DNA of 7,607 nt from the NCBI GenBank assembly GCA_001799195.1, contig MGSU01000214.1, positions 1 to 7,607 on the forward strand, given 5' to 3'. The translations under genes were made by a program, and so were the position numbers. Positions 1 to 6,642 of the stretch are shown piece by piece. Below the pieces are notes generated by a model, which saw nothing but the letters and a program-made list of their open reading frames with translations, was not told where the DNA came from and made no database searches. The DNA comes from Deltaproteobacteria bacterium RIFOXYA12_FULL_61_11. GTDB lineage: Bacteria; Bdellovibrionota_F; JAHFAK01; YA12-FULL-61-11. Position 1 is the first letter of the stretch. The number at the start of each line of letters is the position of its first letter.

Positions 1-369
1 CGGAACGACCATGCGTTCGATCATCAAAGGTTTGAGGTACTTCTCCCCCATAGCGAGCAAGATGGGACGGTCGAGGACGAAGTAGAACCAGGCGCAGGCC
101 CCGGCCAGGAACACCCCCAGCACTGCGGGCTGGAACTTGAACAGGAGACCTCCCCCCCGCAGGAAGGCCAGACCTCCGAGTACGAGCACGAGCAGGAACG
201 AAAGGATGGTCAGAGAGTCGAGTTCTCCGTAACGGACCAGGGAATAGACGAGTTCGGCCACGGCCATGAGCATGGCCGCGAGAATGGCGCGCCGCGGGGT
301 GGAGGTGGAATCCACGATCGCGAAGACCAGGACCGGGAGGATGCCGACGAGCAGGAGTTCCAAGCTCAT
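1..369 (-). CDS. YciB/IspZ-like inner-membrane protein, N-terminal part (cut by window edge)
   Basis: The 123 visible codons encode a very hydrophobic protein beginning MSLELLLVGILPVLVF. Hydrophobic stretches lie at about residues 3-18, 27-43, 54-70 and 82-98, separated by short basic or polar turns. The segment VRYGELDSLTILSFLLVLV followed by LGGLAF resembles E. coli YciB (septation protein A / IspZ family) in its second and third membrane segments. The later DRPILLAMGEKYL resembles the KKPLIQRMLGKEL region of YciB. YciB is a polytopic inner-membrane protein linked to envelope integrity and division. The ATG overlaps the stop of the upstream glycosylase gene (ATGA), which decides the start and implies translational coupling. 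The C-terminus lies beyond base 1. The family call is from remembered similarity; a generic small membrane protein of another family remains possible. Confidence 0.6.
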   Translation of the reverse strand, partial: MSLELLLVGILPVLVFAIVDSTSTPRRAILAAMLMAVAELVYSLVRYGELDSLTILSFLLVLVLGGLAFLRGGGLLFKFQPAVLGVFLAGACAWFYFVLDRPILLAMGEKYLKPLMIERMVVP

Positions 370-965
370 GCCGACCTCTTGGCCAGGAGTTGCACTTCCC
401 GATGGCGGAAACAGTCGCAAAGGTGGTCGTTGATGAGGCCAGTGGCCTGGAGATGGGAATAGAGCACCGTGGATCCGAGAAAGCGGAACCCCCGGGCCTT
501 GAGGTCTTTGGCCAGGGCATCCGAGACCGCACTCGTACTGGGACAGTCGCGCTGATCTCGCCACGCGTTGACGATCGGCGTCCCGCCGACGAAACGCCAC
601 AGGTAGGCGGCGAAACTGCCGAAGGCCTCGGCTACCTCGAGAAAACGGCCCGCATTGTGGATCGCAGCACTGAGTTTGGCTCGGTTGCGAATGAGTCCCT
701 GATCCTGCAACAAGGAGGTGAGTTGGGTCTCGTCGTAGCCGGCGACCACGACAGGGTCGAAGTGGGCAAAAGCCTTGCGGTAGTTTTCTCGCTTGCGGAG
801 CACCGTATACCAGGATAACCCGGCCTGGGAGGATTCCAACACCAGAAACTCGAACATCTTTCTATCGTCGTGTACCGGCACCCCCCATTCCCGGTCGTGA
901 TAGTCCACGTAGTCCTGTTTGCGGAGATCGACCCAGGCGCATCGACGGAGCGAAAGATCGGGCAT
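366..965 (-). CDS. tag: DNA-3-methyladenine glycosylase I (Tag)
   Basis: This encodes a 199-residue base-excision repair enzyme that removes 3-methyladenine from alkylated DNA in the cytoplasm. It aligns over its full length with E. coli Tag (187 residues): RCAWVDL near the N-terminus, YHDREWGVP, the LESSQAGLSW segment with the expected catalytic-pocket Glu, KRENYRKAF, STSAVSDALAKDLKARGF and LINDHLCDC. The four zinc ligands of Tag appear conserved: Cys9, His23, His181 and Cys185. The start is set at MPDLSLRRCAW because homology begins there. An in-frame ATG 39 bases upstream (1004) would add 13 residues unlike the family and has no clear ribosome binding site. The Shine-Dalgarno for the chosen start is also weak. 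The stop overlaps the ATG of the downstream membrane-protein gene. No key residue is missing, so it is probably functional. Confidence 0.95.
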   Translation of the reverse strand: MPDLSLRRCAWVDLRKQDYVDYHDREWGVPVHDDRKMFEFLVLESSQAGLSWYTVLRKRENYRKAFAHFDPVVVAGYDETQLTSLLQDQGLIRNRAKLSAAIHNAGRFLEVAEAFGSFAAYLWRFVGGTPIVNAWRDQRDCPSTSAVSDALAKDLKARGFRFLGSTVLYSHLQATGLINDHLCDCFRHREVQLLAKRSA

Positions 966-994
966 GGCACGACCGATAGTGCGACATCGCGGGT

Positions 995-1023
995 ATCCTG
1001 CCATGCCGTAGCGCGGCTGGCAA
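995..1023 (-). promoter_or_regulatory. Weak candidate promoter for tag
   Basis: On the minus strand TTGCCA (1018-1023, five of six matches to the -35 consensus) lies 17 bases from CAGGAT (995-1000, three of six matches to the -10, including the A2 and T6 positions). A transcript from here would start near 988, downstream of the alternative tag ATG at 1004, which supports the start at 965. The -10 is poor, and read-through from the oxidoreductase operon 117 bases upstream is equally possible. Confidence 0.28.
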
Positions 1024-1082
1024 GGCTAACCCCACTGGATCAATCCCTCTGGGTCCAAGGCCTCGAGAGGGTCGATTGCCGC

Positions 1083-2420
1083 TCAGGGGGGAGTGCTTGT
1101 GCCGGGGTTCTCGGGTCGGTCGAGGAACTGCCCGATCGCGCGGCAGGCTCCCTCTGCCAAGCGCACCGCCTCATCCAGGCTTCGATCCGAGGGGAAGACC
1201 TGTGCGGTGCAGGCCACGAACAGCGAGTCCCAACCAGGGCGCAAGGGGGGGATGCGGGAGTAGTGGCCTCTTTTCATCACGCTATGGGCTTCCCGCACCC
1301 GGGAGAGGGTGGCCTGTTCGACCGTGCAATTCCGGAAATGGGGCAATACCGTGGCGAGACCTTCGGACAGGACTTCGAGCACGCGTTCGTCCGGGGCAGA
1401 GGCCAGGGGATCGTTCGGATCGAGATACCGGGCCGCGTATACGATATGCCGTCCGGCATAGTCTTCGGGCGGGAGGAGGTTGGTATGTTCGACCACCACG
1501 TTGGGAAGTGTCCCGGGTGCGAGTACCGAAATCCAGTAATGGGGCGAGAGCTGCCGGTCGAGGAAGAAGCAGGCGCAGACCACGCTTCGATGAGGGGTGG
1601 CGCAGAGCCGCTGTTGCAGGAGCGGGAACCGAGGACAGAGCGAAGCCAGGGTCGTGCTCGGTACGCTCGAAAGAACGGCCTGGTGGTCGATACTGCTCTG
1701 GGCGAGTTGGAGCCGAGTGCCGCCACGTCCTCCGGGTTCGAGACCGAGAACGGGACAGCGCACACGCAGGCGGACGCCGAGCCGGCGCAGTTCCTTGAGG
1801 AGGGCTTCGAGCAGCCGGCCGAAACCGCCGACCGGGTAACCAAGGACCTCGTACCAGCCGAGAGGGCCGCGAGAACGGGCTCGCACCAGCAATCGGCCGA
1901 CCATCCAGGCGGCAGAAATGTCCTGCCAATGGGTTCCGAATTTGGCTTCGAGCTGAGGGAGCCAGAAGCGATCGGTTGTGGCGGGTCCCATGGTCGCGGT
2001 CAACAGGGCCCTGGCCGAGCACTGGTCGAAGAGGGGATGATTGCCGGTGATCCGCAGGGCCGCGGTGGCGAGGGACGCTCGCACGGCGGCCAGAGGGGGA
2101 AGGAGGTTCCCGAGCACGAGCTCGAGGGGGGTGTTTAAGGGATATGAGCGACCCTCGGACCAGCACGCCGAGTTGCTCCGGTACCAGCGGACAGGTACGG
2201 GGGTGGGGAAGGAATCTAACAGGGTCAAGAGGCGATGATCGGTACGGAAGAGGTGGTGATAGAACCGCTCGACCCCGTTCTGCTGCAGGACCGCGAGTTG
2301 ACCACCGGGTTCTCCGCATTGCTCGTACACGGTGACCTCGTGTCCCTCCCGGGCCAGGAACAGCGCCGAGGTCAAACCGCACAAGCCTGCTCCGATCACC
2401 GCAACGTCGGACCTGTTCAT
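1083..2420 (-). CDS. FAD-dependent oxidoreductase, COG1232 (HemY/amine oxidase-like) family
   Basis: The 445-residue protein begins MNRSDVAVIGAGLCGLTSAL, a Rossmann beta-alpha-beta with GxGxxG at residues 10-15, the ribose-binding acidic residue Glu33 (VYEQ) and the GG doublet at 39-40. Next comes GVERFYHHLFRTDHRLL, common in the COG1232 branch of NAD(P)/FAD proteins. Near the C-terminus (about 400-429) LFVACTAQVFPSDRSLDEAV matches the FAD-binding end of that branch. This branch is related to protoporphyrinogen oxidase and flavin monoamine oxidases; many members sit in polysaccharide clusters with unknown substrates. No signal peptide or membrane helix is evident, so it is probably cytoplasmic. 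The start is fixed by the family N-terminus and by an ATGA overlap with the radical SAM stop. An in-frame extension back to 2957 only shadows the upstream gene. True protoporphyrinogen oxidase activity is unlikely, as no haem genes are nearby. Family confidence is high; substrate unknown. Confidence 0.88.
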   Translation of the reverse strand: MNRSDVAVIGAGLCGLTSALFLAREGHEVTVYEQCGEPGGQLAVLQQNGVERFYHHLFRTDHRLLTLLDSFPTPVPVRWYRSNSACWSEGRSYPLNTPLELVLGNLLPPLAAVRASLATAALRITGNHPLFDQCSARALLTATMGPATTDRFWLPQLEAKFGTHWQDISAAWMVGRLLVRARSRGPLGWYEVLGYPVGGFGRLLEALLKELRRLGVRLRVRCPVLGLEPGGRGGTRLQLAQSSIDHQAVLSSVPSTTLASLCPRFPLLQQRLCATPHRSVVCACFFLDRQLSPHYWISVLAPGTLPNVVVEHTNLLPPEDYAGRHIVYAARYLDPNDPLASAPDERVLEVLSEGLATVLPHFRNCTVEQATLSRVREAHSVMKRGHYSRIPPLRPGWDSLFVACTAQVFPSDRSLDEAVRLAEGACRAIGQFLDRPENPGTSTPP

Positions 2421-3580
2421 CGCAGGGCAGCTCGAGAGGGCAGAGGTAGCCGGGACCATCGTGGGGAGAGCAGGGTCAACTCGGTCTGGCAGTCCCAGCA
2501 GCAGGCTCGACAGTGTCGTAGGGCTTGTCTGAGGACGTTCGTGTTCCGGGAGCGCCAGAGCGCTGTGGGAGAGGGAAAGGCCTGTCCCAATGCAAGCCGG
2601 CGGCGCAAGAACAGCGGCCAACAGGGGTAGGCAGTACCATCCAGGTCGATGGTCAGACTGTTCCAGGGAGCGAGGCAGGGGATGGCGAGGAAGCCTTGTT
2701 CCGCGAAGTCGCTCACGGTGTCGAAGAAAGCCGGGGAATTGTCCACGGGGAAACCGTGGTCGCGTCCGTCGAGGGCGTGGGCTCGCGCCTGCCGGGCAGC
2801 AGGAGGGGTGAGCCCCAATCGGAAGGGGGCGGTAGCTGGAGCCTGATCCTCGGGGAGGAGATGCAGGGGGTTGAGCGCAAAGAAATCCACCTCGAGTTTT
2901 TTGGCGAGGGAGAACAGGGCCGGGAGTTCCTCCACGTTCTCGTTCCTGAGCACACAAGCGAGGCCGAGGAGGAGATGCTTGCGACGTTTGGTTTTGCCGA
3001 GGATCGACAAGGCCTCGAGAGCCGCCGCGTGGGCCCCCGATCGTTTGCGGAACAGATCCACGACTTCAGCAGAAGGAGAGTCCAGGGATATGCCGAGCTC
3101 GTCCAGACCTGCTTCGACGAGTTTCTCTGCCAACGTCGGACTCAAGCCGATACCCGTACTTGCCAGACGGGTGTAGAGACCCCGCTCGTGGGCTGCCGCG
3201 ACGAGTTCGGGTAAGAACGGGTTGGTCAGAGGTTCGCCTCCGGTCAGGGCTACCGAGGGAGTACCCAGCGTTACCAATCCGTCGAGCACGCGTGACCAAC
3301 CCTTCAGGTCGAGTGGTATGCCATGAGGACGGCCGGGGAGCGGGCACATGGCACATGCACAGGGACACGTCTCTGCGACGACCAGGGTGGCCATGAAGGG
3401 ACCTGGAGGAACCCTGGCATACTTCCGGGCCAAGGGATACCGGCATAAGCGTAGACCCTGGCCGAGGAGTTCGAGCAGTCGGCCCTCTCTCAGTCGGCGA
3501 CGCAGGATGGCCAGGTATTTTGCTCGAGGCCTCGAGCACTGCATCGGCCTACCGGCTTGGGAACGACAAAGGGAAGACAT
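2417..3580 (-). CDS. Radical SAM protein with C-terminal SPASM/twitch-type cysteine region
   Basis: This is a 387-residue protein. Residues 72-79 read CPCACAMC, the CX3CX2C motif that holds the S-adenosylmethionine-cleaving 4Fe-4S cluster. TGGEP at 113-117 (SAM amino-group binding) and ISLD at about 164-167 follow, as expected in a radical SAM barrel. The C-terminal part has CLAPWNSLTIDLDGTAYPC (Cys302-x12-Gly315-x4-Cys320) and then CRACCWDC (Cys357, 360, 361, 364), typical of a SPASM or shorter twitch domain holding auxiliary Fe-S clusters. Such enzymes modify peptides, sugars or cofactors; the substrate here is unknown. A basic helical stretch of about 60 residues precedes the barrel. The start at 3580 was chosen because GAGGAG lies six bases upstream; the later ATG at 3544 lacks a good site, and extension to 3778 runs into the promoter region. 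It is the first gene of a two-gene operon, with its stop overlapping the next ATG. Confidence 0.9.
   Translation of the reverse strand: MSSLCRSQAGRPMQCSRPRAKYLAILRRRLREGRLLELLGQGLRLCRYPLARKYARVPPGPFMATLVVAETCPCACAMCPLPGRPHGIPLDLKGWSRVLDGLVTLGTPSVALTGGEPLTNPFLPELVAAAHERGLYTRLASTGIGLSPTLAEKLVEAGLDELGISLDSPSAEVVDLFRKRSGAHAAALEALSILGKTKRRKHLLLGLACVLRNENVEELPALFSLAKKLEVDFFALNPLHLLPEDQAPATAPFRLGLTPPAARQARAHALDGRDHGFPVDNSPAFFDTVSDFAEQGFLAIPCLAPWNSLTIDLDGTAYPCWPLFLRRRLALGQAFPSPTALWRSRNTNVLRQALRHCRACCWDCQTELTLLSPRWSRLPLPSRAALR
3521..3538. repeat. 18-bp perfect palindrome inside the radical SAM 5' coding region
   Basis: TGCTCGAGGCCTCGAGCA is identical to its own reverse complement over all 18 bases and contains two CTCGAG hexamers. 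It lies 43-60 bases into the radical SAM gene, encoding part of CSRPRA. In the mRNA it could pair end to end only as an intermolecular duplex or a tight cruciform-like structure; as DNA it could bind a symmetric dimer. Confidence 0.9.
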
Positions 3581-3586
3581 ACTGGA

Positions 3587-3592
3587 CTCCTC
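3587..3592 (-). promoter_or_regulatory. Ribosome binding site that decides the radical SAM start
   Basis: GAGGAG on the minus strand lies six bases before the ATG at 3580. It is the best Shine-Dalgarno match among the in-frame starts of this gene, and it lies within the short leader expected from the promoter at 3606-3634. Confidence 0.75.
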
Positions 3593-3605
3593 GCGGTGCG
3601 GCGGC

Positions 3606-3634
3606 ATTGTAGGGTACCCCGAGGTCAGCGGCAA
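3606..3634 (-). promoter_or_regulatory. Candidate sigma70-type promoter for the radical SAM/FAD operon
   Basis: On the minus strand TTGCCG (3629-3634, four of six) is separated by exactly 17 bases from TACAAT (3606-3611, five of six). A start near 3599 would give a leader of about 19 bases that still contains the GAGGAG ribosome binding site. The position fits the chosen start. The -35 is only moderate, which could mean activator dependence. Confidence 0.5.
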
Positions 3635-3672
3635 TGCATTTCCGGTCTCCGACCGACCGAAGATCCGAGGAA

Positions 3673-3709
3673 GGGAACGGTCCGTTCCAGTTCCGACGAG
3701 CCCGTTCCC
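3673..3709. repeat. Operator-like inverted repeat cluster between divergent promoters
   Basis: GGAACGG and CCGTTCC form a 15-bp inverted repeat around a single T (3674-3688). A third copy, CCGTTCC, follows at 3702-3708. The outer copies extend to GGGAACGG (3673-3680) and CCGTTCCC (3702-3709), an exact 8-bp inverted repeat. The cluster lies upstream of both predicted promoters: 38 bases from the rightward -35 and 39 bases from the leftward -35. That is typical for a regulator serving both directions. The binding protein is not identifiable, and no regulator gene lies in the window. Confidence 0.55.
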
Positions 3710-3746
3710 AGAAGAATCGCTTCTCGCTCCACTGGTCTCGAGAACG

Positions 3747-3775
3747 TTTACAGTCCCAATGGATGTGTCTATAAT
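3747..3775 (+). promoter_or_regulatory. Strong sigma70-type promoter for the sulfatase-glycosyltransferase operon
   Basis: TTTACA (3747-3752, five of six) is followed after exactly 17 bases by a perfect TATAAT (3770-3775). Transcription would start near 3782, giving a leader of about 45 bases before the ATG at 3827. The local sequence is clearly more AT-rich than its surroundings. The palindrome TCTCGAGA (3736-3743) abuts the -35 on its upstream side, and CCAATTGG (3788-3795) lies just after the predicted start, both possible operator half-sites. Confidence 0.8.
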
Positions 3776-3793
3776 CATAAACGATTGCCAATT

Positions 3794-3831
3794 GGTTCAT
3801 GCATCGTAGGTATTACAACGAGGTTCATGCA
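3794..3831 (+). repeat. 10-bp direct repeat spanning the sulfatase start codon
   Basis: GGTTCATGCA occurs at 3794-3803 and again at 3822-3831, 28 bases apart, within the predicted leader. The second copy contains the chosen ATG (3827). The first contains an out-of-frame ATG (3799) that opens a short overlapping reading frame of 38 codons. Confidence 0.6.
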
Positions 3832-6577
3832 ATACCCTATGTGGACCGCTCGAAGCGTCCTTTTCATTACTGGATGCCTTGTCCTACCACATATCGTCCC
3901 CCTTGCCATGGGTAAACCACCCCCTCAGGACGAGGATCGCTACGTCCAGGAATGTACCCGAGAGTACCCCCATCTCGACAGCAGGGGGCTTGCGAAGAAA
4001 TTGGAAATCCATGGCGCTGCCGAGGTGCTGTGGTGCTTTGCGAACTATCCGAAGAAACGGACTCAGGATGAATTCCTGGGCTCGCTCTACGATGTCCTCG
4101 AACACGTCACCGATACCGAGAACGTACTCGACCTTTCCTGGGAATTAACCCAGACTACGGTCATCAAGGCCGAGTTGAAGGAACAGTTGCAACTTATCCT
4201 CGCTCAGCATTGTGTTTCCCTGGACCAACCAGTTGAAGCCCAGAGGACCCTCGAGTTGTGTGTCTCCGACCTGACCGTCACCGCCACGTTCTGCCTGCGT
4301 GACCTCATGCGGCTCTACCGGCAGCAGAGTCCTCGGCTGCGGCGGCTGGTCAATATCGTTGAAACCCAACTCGAACTGACCAACGATTCCCAGGGATATT
4401 GGCACCTCGCGGAAGAGAGTTTGTTCCTCGATGACCCGAGCCGCCAGATAGTATATTTGATGAACCTCCTCGCAGGTGGGGATTTCAGTGAAGATCAACT
4501 CGATGAACTCCTCGGAGTGTACCCATCGGAATTCTCCGATAACCGTTATGCACATTTTCTCGCGACCCTCGCCGCGTCTCCCAAGCTCGACGGGGGACAG
4601 CGCAGCCGTATCAGGATCGCGCAATCCCAGCTCAACTGGCTGAAGGGCAAGCTGGAGCATTCCTTGGCCTTGCTCGCGGAGGCGGCCACCTTGGACCCGG
4701 GTAATCTATCCATCCTCTTGATGTTGCATGAACGTGCGCGTTTCTCTCCGCCTCTCACGCGCTGGACCAGGACGCCTTTGAAACTCCAGCTTCTCCATTT
4801 CCAAGTGCCTGACCAAGAAGAGTTGGCCATGTTTCGGGATATCAGTCTGATCCACCCCGGTAACAGCAGCAGGTTGTACGAACGTTGTCTCGAACTCGTT
4901 CCTGCGCATACCGGGTGCCTCACCGACGGTCTCCACGTCCTGCTGCGCAGTGGCCCTCTAGAACGATTGAACAAGCTTCGTCGCCTGCTGGTCCAGGCCT
5001 TGGCGCATCCATCCCCTGCTCGGCTGTCCTTGCTCGACTCTCTCCTCGATACCGGGGACTATGAGCTCCTCCCCCAGGTCGAGAAGGTCCTATCCGAGCC
5101 CACGCCCGCAGAGATGTTGCGCCTGTGGTTGCTTGCGTCCCTGGGAAGTCGACCGGAACGGGCGGAGTTCTGGAGTGCTCGACTGCTCGCACTGCACCAG
5201 AACAGCAAAGAGGCCTCCCTCTGCCGGGCGCAGCTCGTTGTTCCACAACCCGGAACCGAGGAGGACGAGCAAGAGTTCCTGCCTTCGTACCGCCTCCCTC
5301 GCCCCCATGTCGTCTTCGTGACTATCGATGCCCAGAATTACCGGCATTTGGGATGCTATGGCTATCCCCGAGCGCTCACCCCCAACCTCGATGCCCTGGC
5401 CAAGAAGTCCATGGTGTATGAAAGAGCCTACTCGGCAGCACCCCATACTCTTCACTCCGGTCTCGTGTTCACCACTGGGCTCTATCTCCATACCCTGTCC
5501 AATGATCCCTTCGATAAGCATCTCGAGGAACATTTCACCACCATGGCCGAGTATTTCCAGGGGGCGGGTTATACCACCGTGGCAGTGGTCGGGAACGATT
5601 TCTACCGCCGTGGATCAGGGTTCGAACAAGGCTTCGATCAATACTACGACAACCTCGAGAACGTGAGCGATCGCACCCTCGCGTCCCTTGCTCTCCATCG
5701 GTTCGCCCTCGCCACGTGCGAACGACCGACCTTTCTCTGGCTCCACCTTTTTGGTCCTCATGGCCCCTATACCCCCCCCTTTGATGTCAAGGTCAAGGCC
5801 TCCCTCTATCCGACATGGTCGTGGCCTTCCCCGCTCTTCCAACCCTTTCCCGACGTGAGTACAGCCAAGGCAGCCTTAGGACCGGGTCTTTTCGACGGAC
5901 TCCATCTCGCTCCCACCTGGTATTTCGACCGGTACGATGAGGAAGTTCAGGCCACAGATCAGGCGCTCGCACCCTTACTCGATCGGATTCTGAACAAAGA
6001 GGATACCCTACTCGTGGTCACCGCCGACCACGGAGAGTCCATGGGCGAGCATCGGAGCCTTTTTGCCCACGACACCTGCCTGTACGACGAAGAGATCAGA
6101 GTTCCTCTCATCGTCTTCGACCCCCGTTCCACGACGATCGGACGGGTCGTGCGACCGGTGAGTACCATCGATATCCTGCCGACTCTCCTCGAGCGGGTCG
6201 GTATCCAACACGAAGCGCTGCACGGTCAGCATCTCGGCGCGTCTCGAGAACGGGTCATGCCGATCCTCGCCCAGCGCTTCACTTGGGATAAGGGTTTCAA
6301 TTTCAGCATGATGCTCGTGGACCGCGAGCGAAAAATGATTCTCTCGGAGTATTTGACGCCCCAACGGAGCAAGGGGGAGCTGTATGCTCTACGCGATGAT
6401 CCTTACGAACAGCGAAACCTCTGGGACACCGAGTCCCGGATGACGGCAACCTTGACCGATCGAGCGCGGGACGTGTTACGGAGTGCCAGGCAATCCAATG
6501 CCTCTGACGGAGCCGAGGTCCCTCAGGATTTTTCCGCGCGTCTCGAAAAGTTACGTTTCCTCGGTTATCTCGAATGA
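3827..6577 (+). CDS. Exported TPR-like/sulfatase-fold fusion protein
   Basis: The 916-residue protein starts with a signal-like segment: Arg9, a hydrophobic core 10-27, and a possible cleavage after Gly29 (A-M-G). A lipobox-like ITGC (14-17) is a weaker alternative. Residues about 35-470 are helical and leucine-rich, with TPR-like stretches (for example 264-292, ending EAATLDPGN), and suit protein binding. Residues about 492-800 are a sulfatase/alkaline-phosphatase fold (PF00884): VVFVTID with metal ligand Asp501, LGCYGYPRALTPNLDAL, APHTLHSG with candidate nucleophile Thr541, FGPHGPY with His645, VVTADHGESMGEH with Asp734/His735, and His748. The tail GELYALRDDPYEQRNL and LRFLGYLE is typical of the family. 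Such enzymes hydrolyse sulfate or phosphate esters or transfer phospho-groups in the envelope. Several motif positions deviate, so activity is uncertain. The start is supported by the promoter and signal peptide; AGG lies only three bases upstream, an unusually tight spacing. ATG 3839 is an alternative start. Confidence 0.85.
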   Translation: MQYPMWTARSVLFITGCLVLPHIVPLAMGKPPPQDEDRYVQECTREYPHLDSRGLAKKLEIHGAAEVLWCFANYPKKRTQDEFLGSLYDVLEHVTDTENVLDLSWELTQTTVIKAELKEQLQLILAQHCVSLDQPVEAQRTLELCVSDLTVTATFCLRDLMRLYRQQSPRLRRLVNIVETQLELTNDSQGYWHLAEESLFLDDPSRQIVYLMNLLAGGDFSEDQLDELLGVYPSEFSDNRYAHFLATLAASPKLDGGQRSRIRIAQSQLNWLKGKLEHSLALLAEAATLDPGNLSILLMLHERARFSPPLTRWTRTPLKLQLLHFQVPDQEELAMFRDISLIHPGNSSRLYERCLELVPAHTGCLTDGLHVLLRSGPLERLNKLRRLLVQALAHPSPARLSLLDSLLDTGDYELLPQVEKVLSEPTPAEMLRLWLLASLGSRPERAEFWSARLLALHQNSKEASLCRAQLVVPQPGTEEDEQEFLPSYRLPRPHVVFVTIDAQNYRHLGCYGYPRALTPNLDALAKKSMVYERAYSAAPHTLHSGLVFTTGLYLHTLSNDPFDKHLEEHFTTMAEYFQGAGYTTVAVVGNDFYRRGSGFEQGFDQYYDNLENVSDRTLASLALHRFALATCERPTFLWLHLFGPHGPYTPPFDVKVKASLYPTWSWPSPLFQPFPDVSTAKAALGPGLFDGLHLAPTWYFDRYDEEVQATDQALAPLLDRILNKEDTLLVVTADHGESMGEHRSLFAHDTCLYDEEIRVPLIVFDPRSTTIGRVVRPVSTIDILPTLLERVGIQHEALHGQHLGASRERVMPILAQRFTWDKGFNFSMMLVDRERKMILSEYLTPQRSKGELYALRDDPYEQRNLWDTESRMTATLTDRARDVLRSARQSNASDGAEVPQDFSARLEKLRFLGYLE

Positions 6578-6606
6578 AGACATGATGGTATTGGGGGATA
6601 GTGGGC

Positions 6607-6636
6607 TTGACAAGGAGGCAGAGCAACGGGGATAAA
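6607..6636 (+). promoter_or_regulatory. Possible internal promoter before the glycosyltransferase
   Basis: A perfect TTGACA (6607-6612) is followed after 18 bases by GATAAA (6631-6636, four of six, lacking the final T). A transcript would begin close to the ATG at 6643 and be nearly leaderless. The same gap holds a good AAGGAGG (6612-6618) with no start codon at a usable distance. No terminator hairpin is visible between the sulfatase stop and this gene, so read-through from the 3747 promoter is the default. Confidence 0.3.
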
Positions 6637-6642
6637 CCGGAC

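Noticed and set aside
390-818. Plus-strand open frame opposite tag
   Set aside because: It is antisense to a well-conserved glycosylase and has no recognisable domain.
1045-1071. Possible terminator hairpin CCCTCT/AGAGGG after the oxidoreductase
   Set aside because: The stem is only six pairs with a 15-base loop and no T-run follows on the minus strand; too weak to call.
870-2138. Long plus-strand open frame of 422 codons
   Set aside because: It is antisense to tag and the FAD oxidoreductase, shows no recognisable domain, and is the kind of open frame produced by GC-rich codon bias opposite a real gene.
2421-2957. In-frame N-terminal extension of the FAD oxidoreductase
   Set aside because: It lies wholly inside the radical SAM gene in another frame, is rich in Pro/Arg/Ser without family likeness, and the Rossmann fold begins right after the ATG at 2420.
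3581-3778. In-frame upstream extension of the radical SAM protein
   Set aside because: It covers the predicted promoters and repeat cluster, and the GAGGAG site favours the ATG at 3580.
3557-3826. In-frame upstream extension of the sulfatase protein
   Set aside because: It would start upstream of the TATAAT promoter and inside the divergent gene; the signal peptide begins only after the ATG at 3827.
3838-3877. Lipobox ITGC in the sulfatase signal peptide as proof of a lipoprotein
   Set aside because: The hydrophobic core continues well past the Cys and is short before it, so a normal signal peptide or membrane anchor is more likely.
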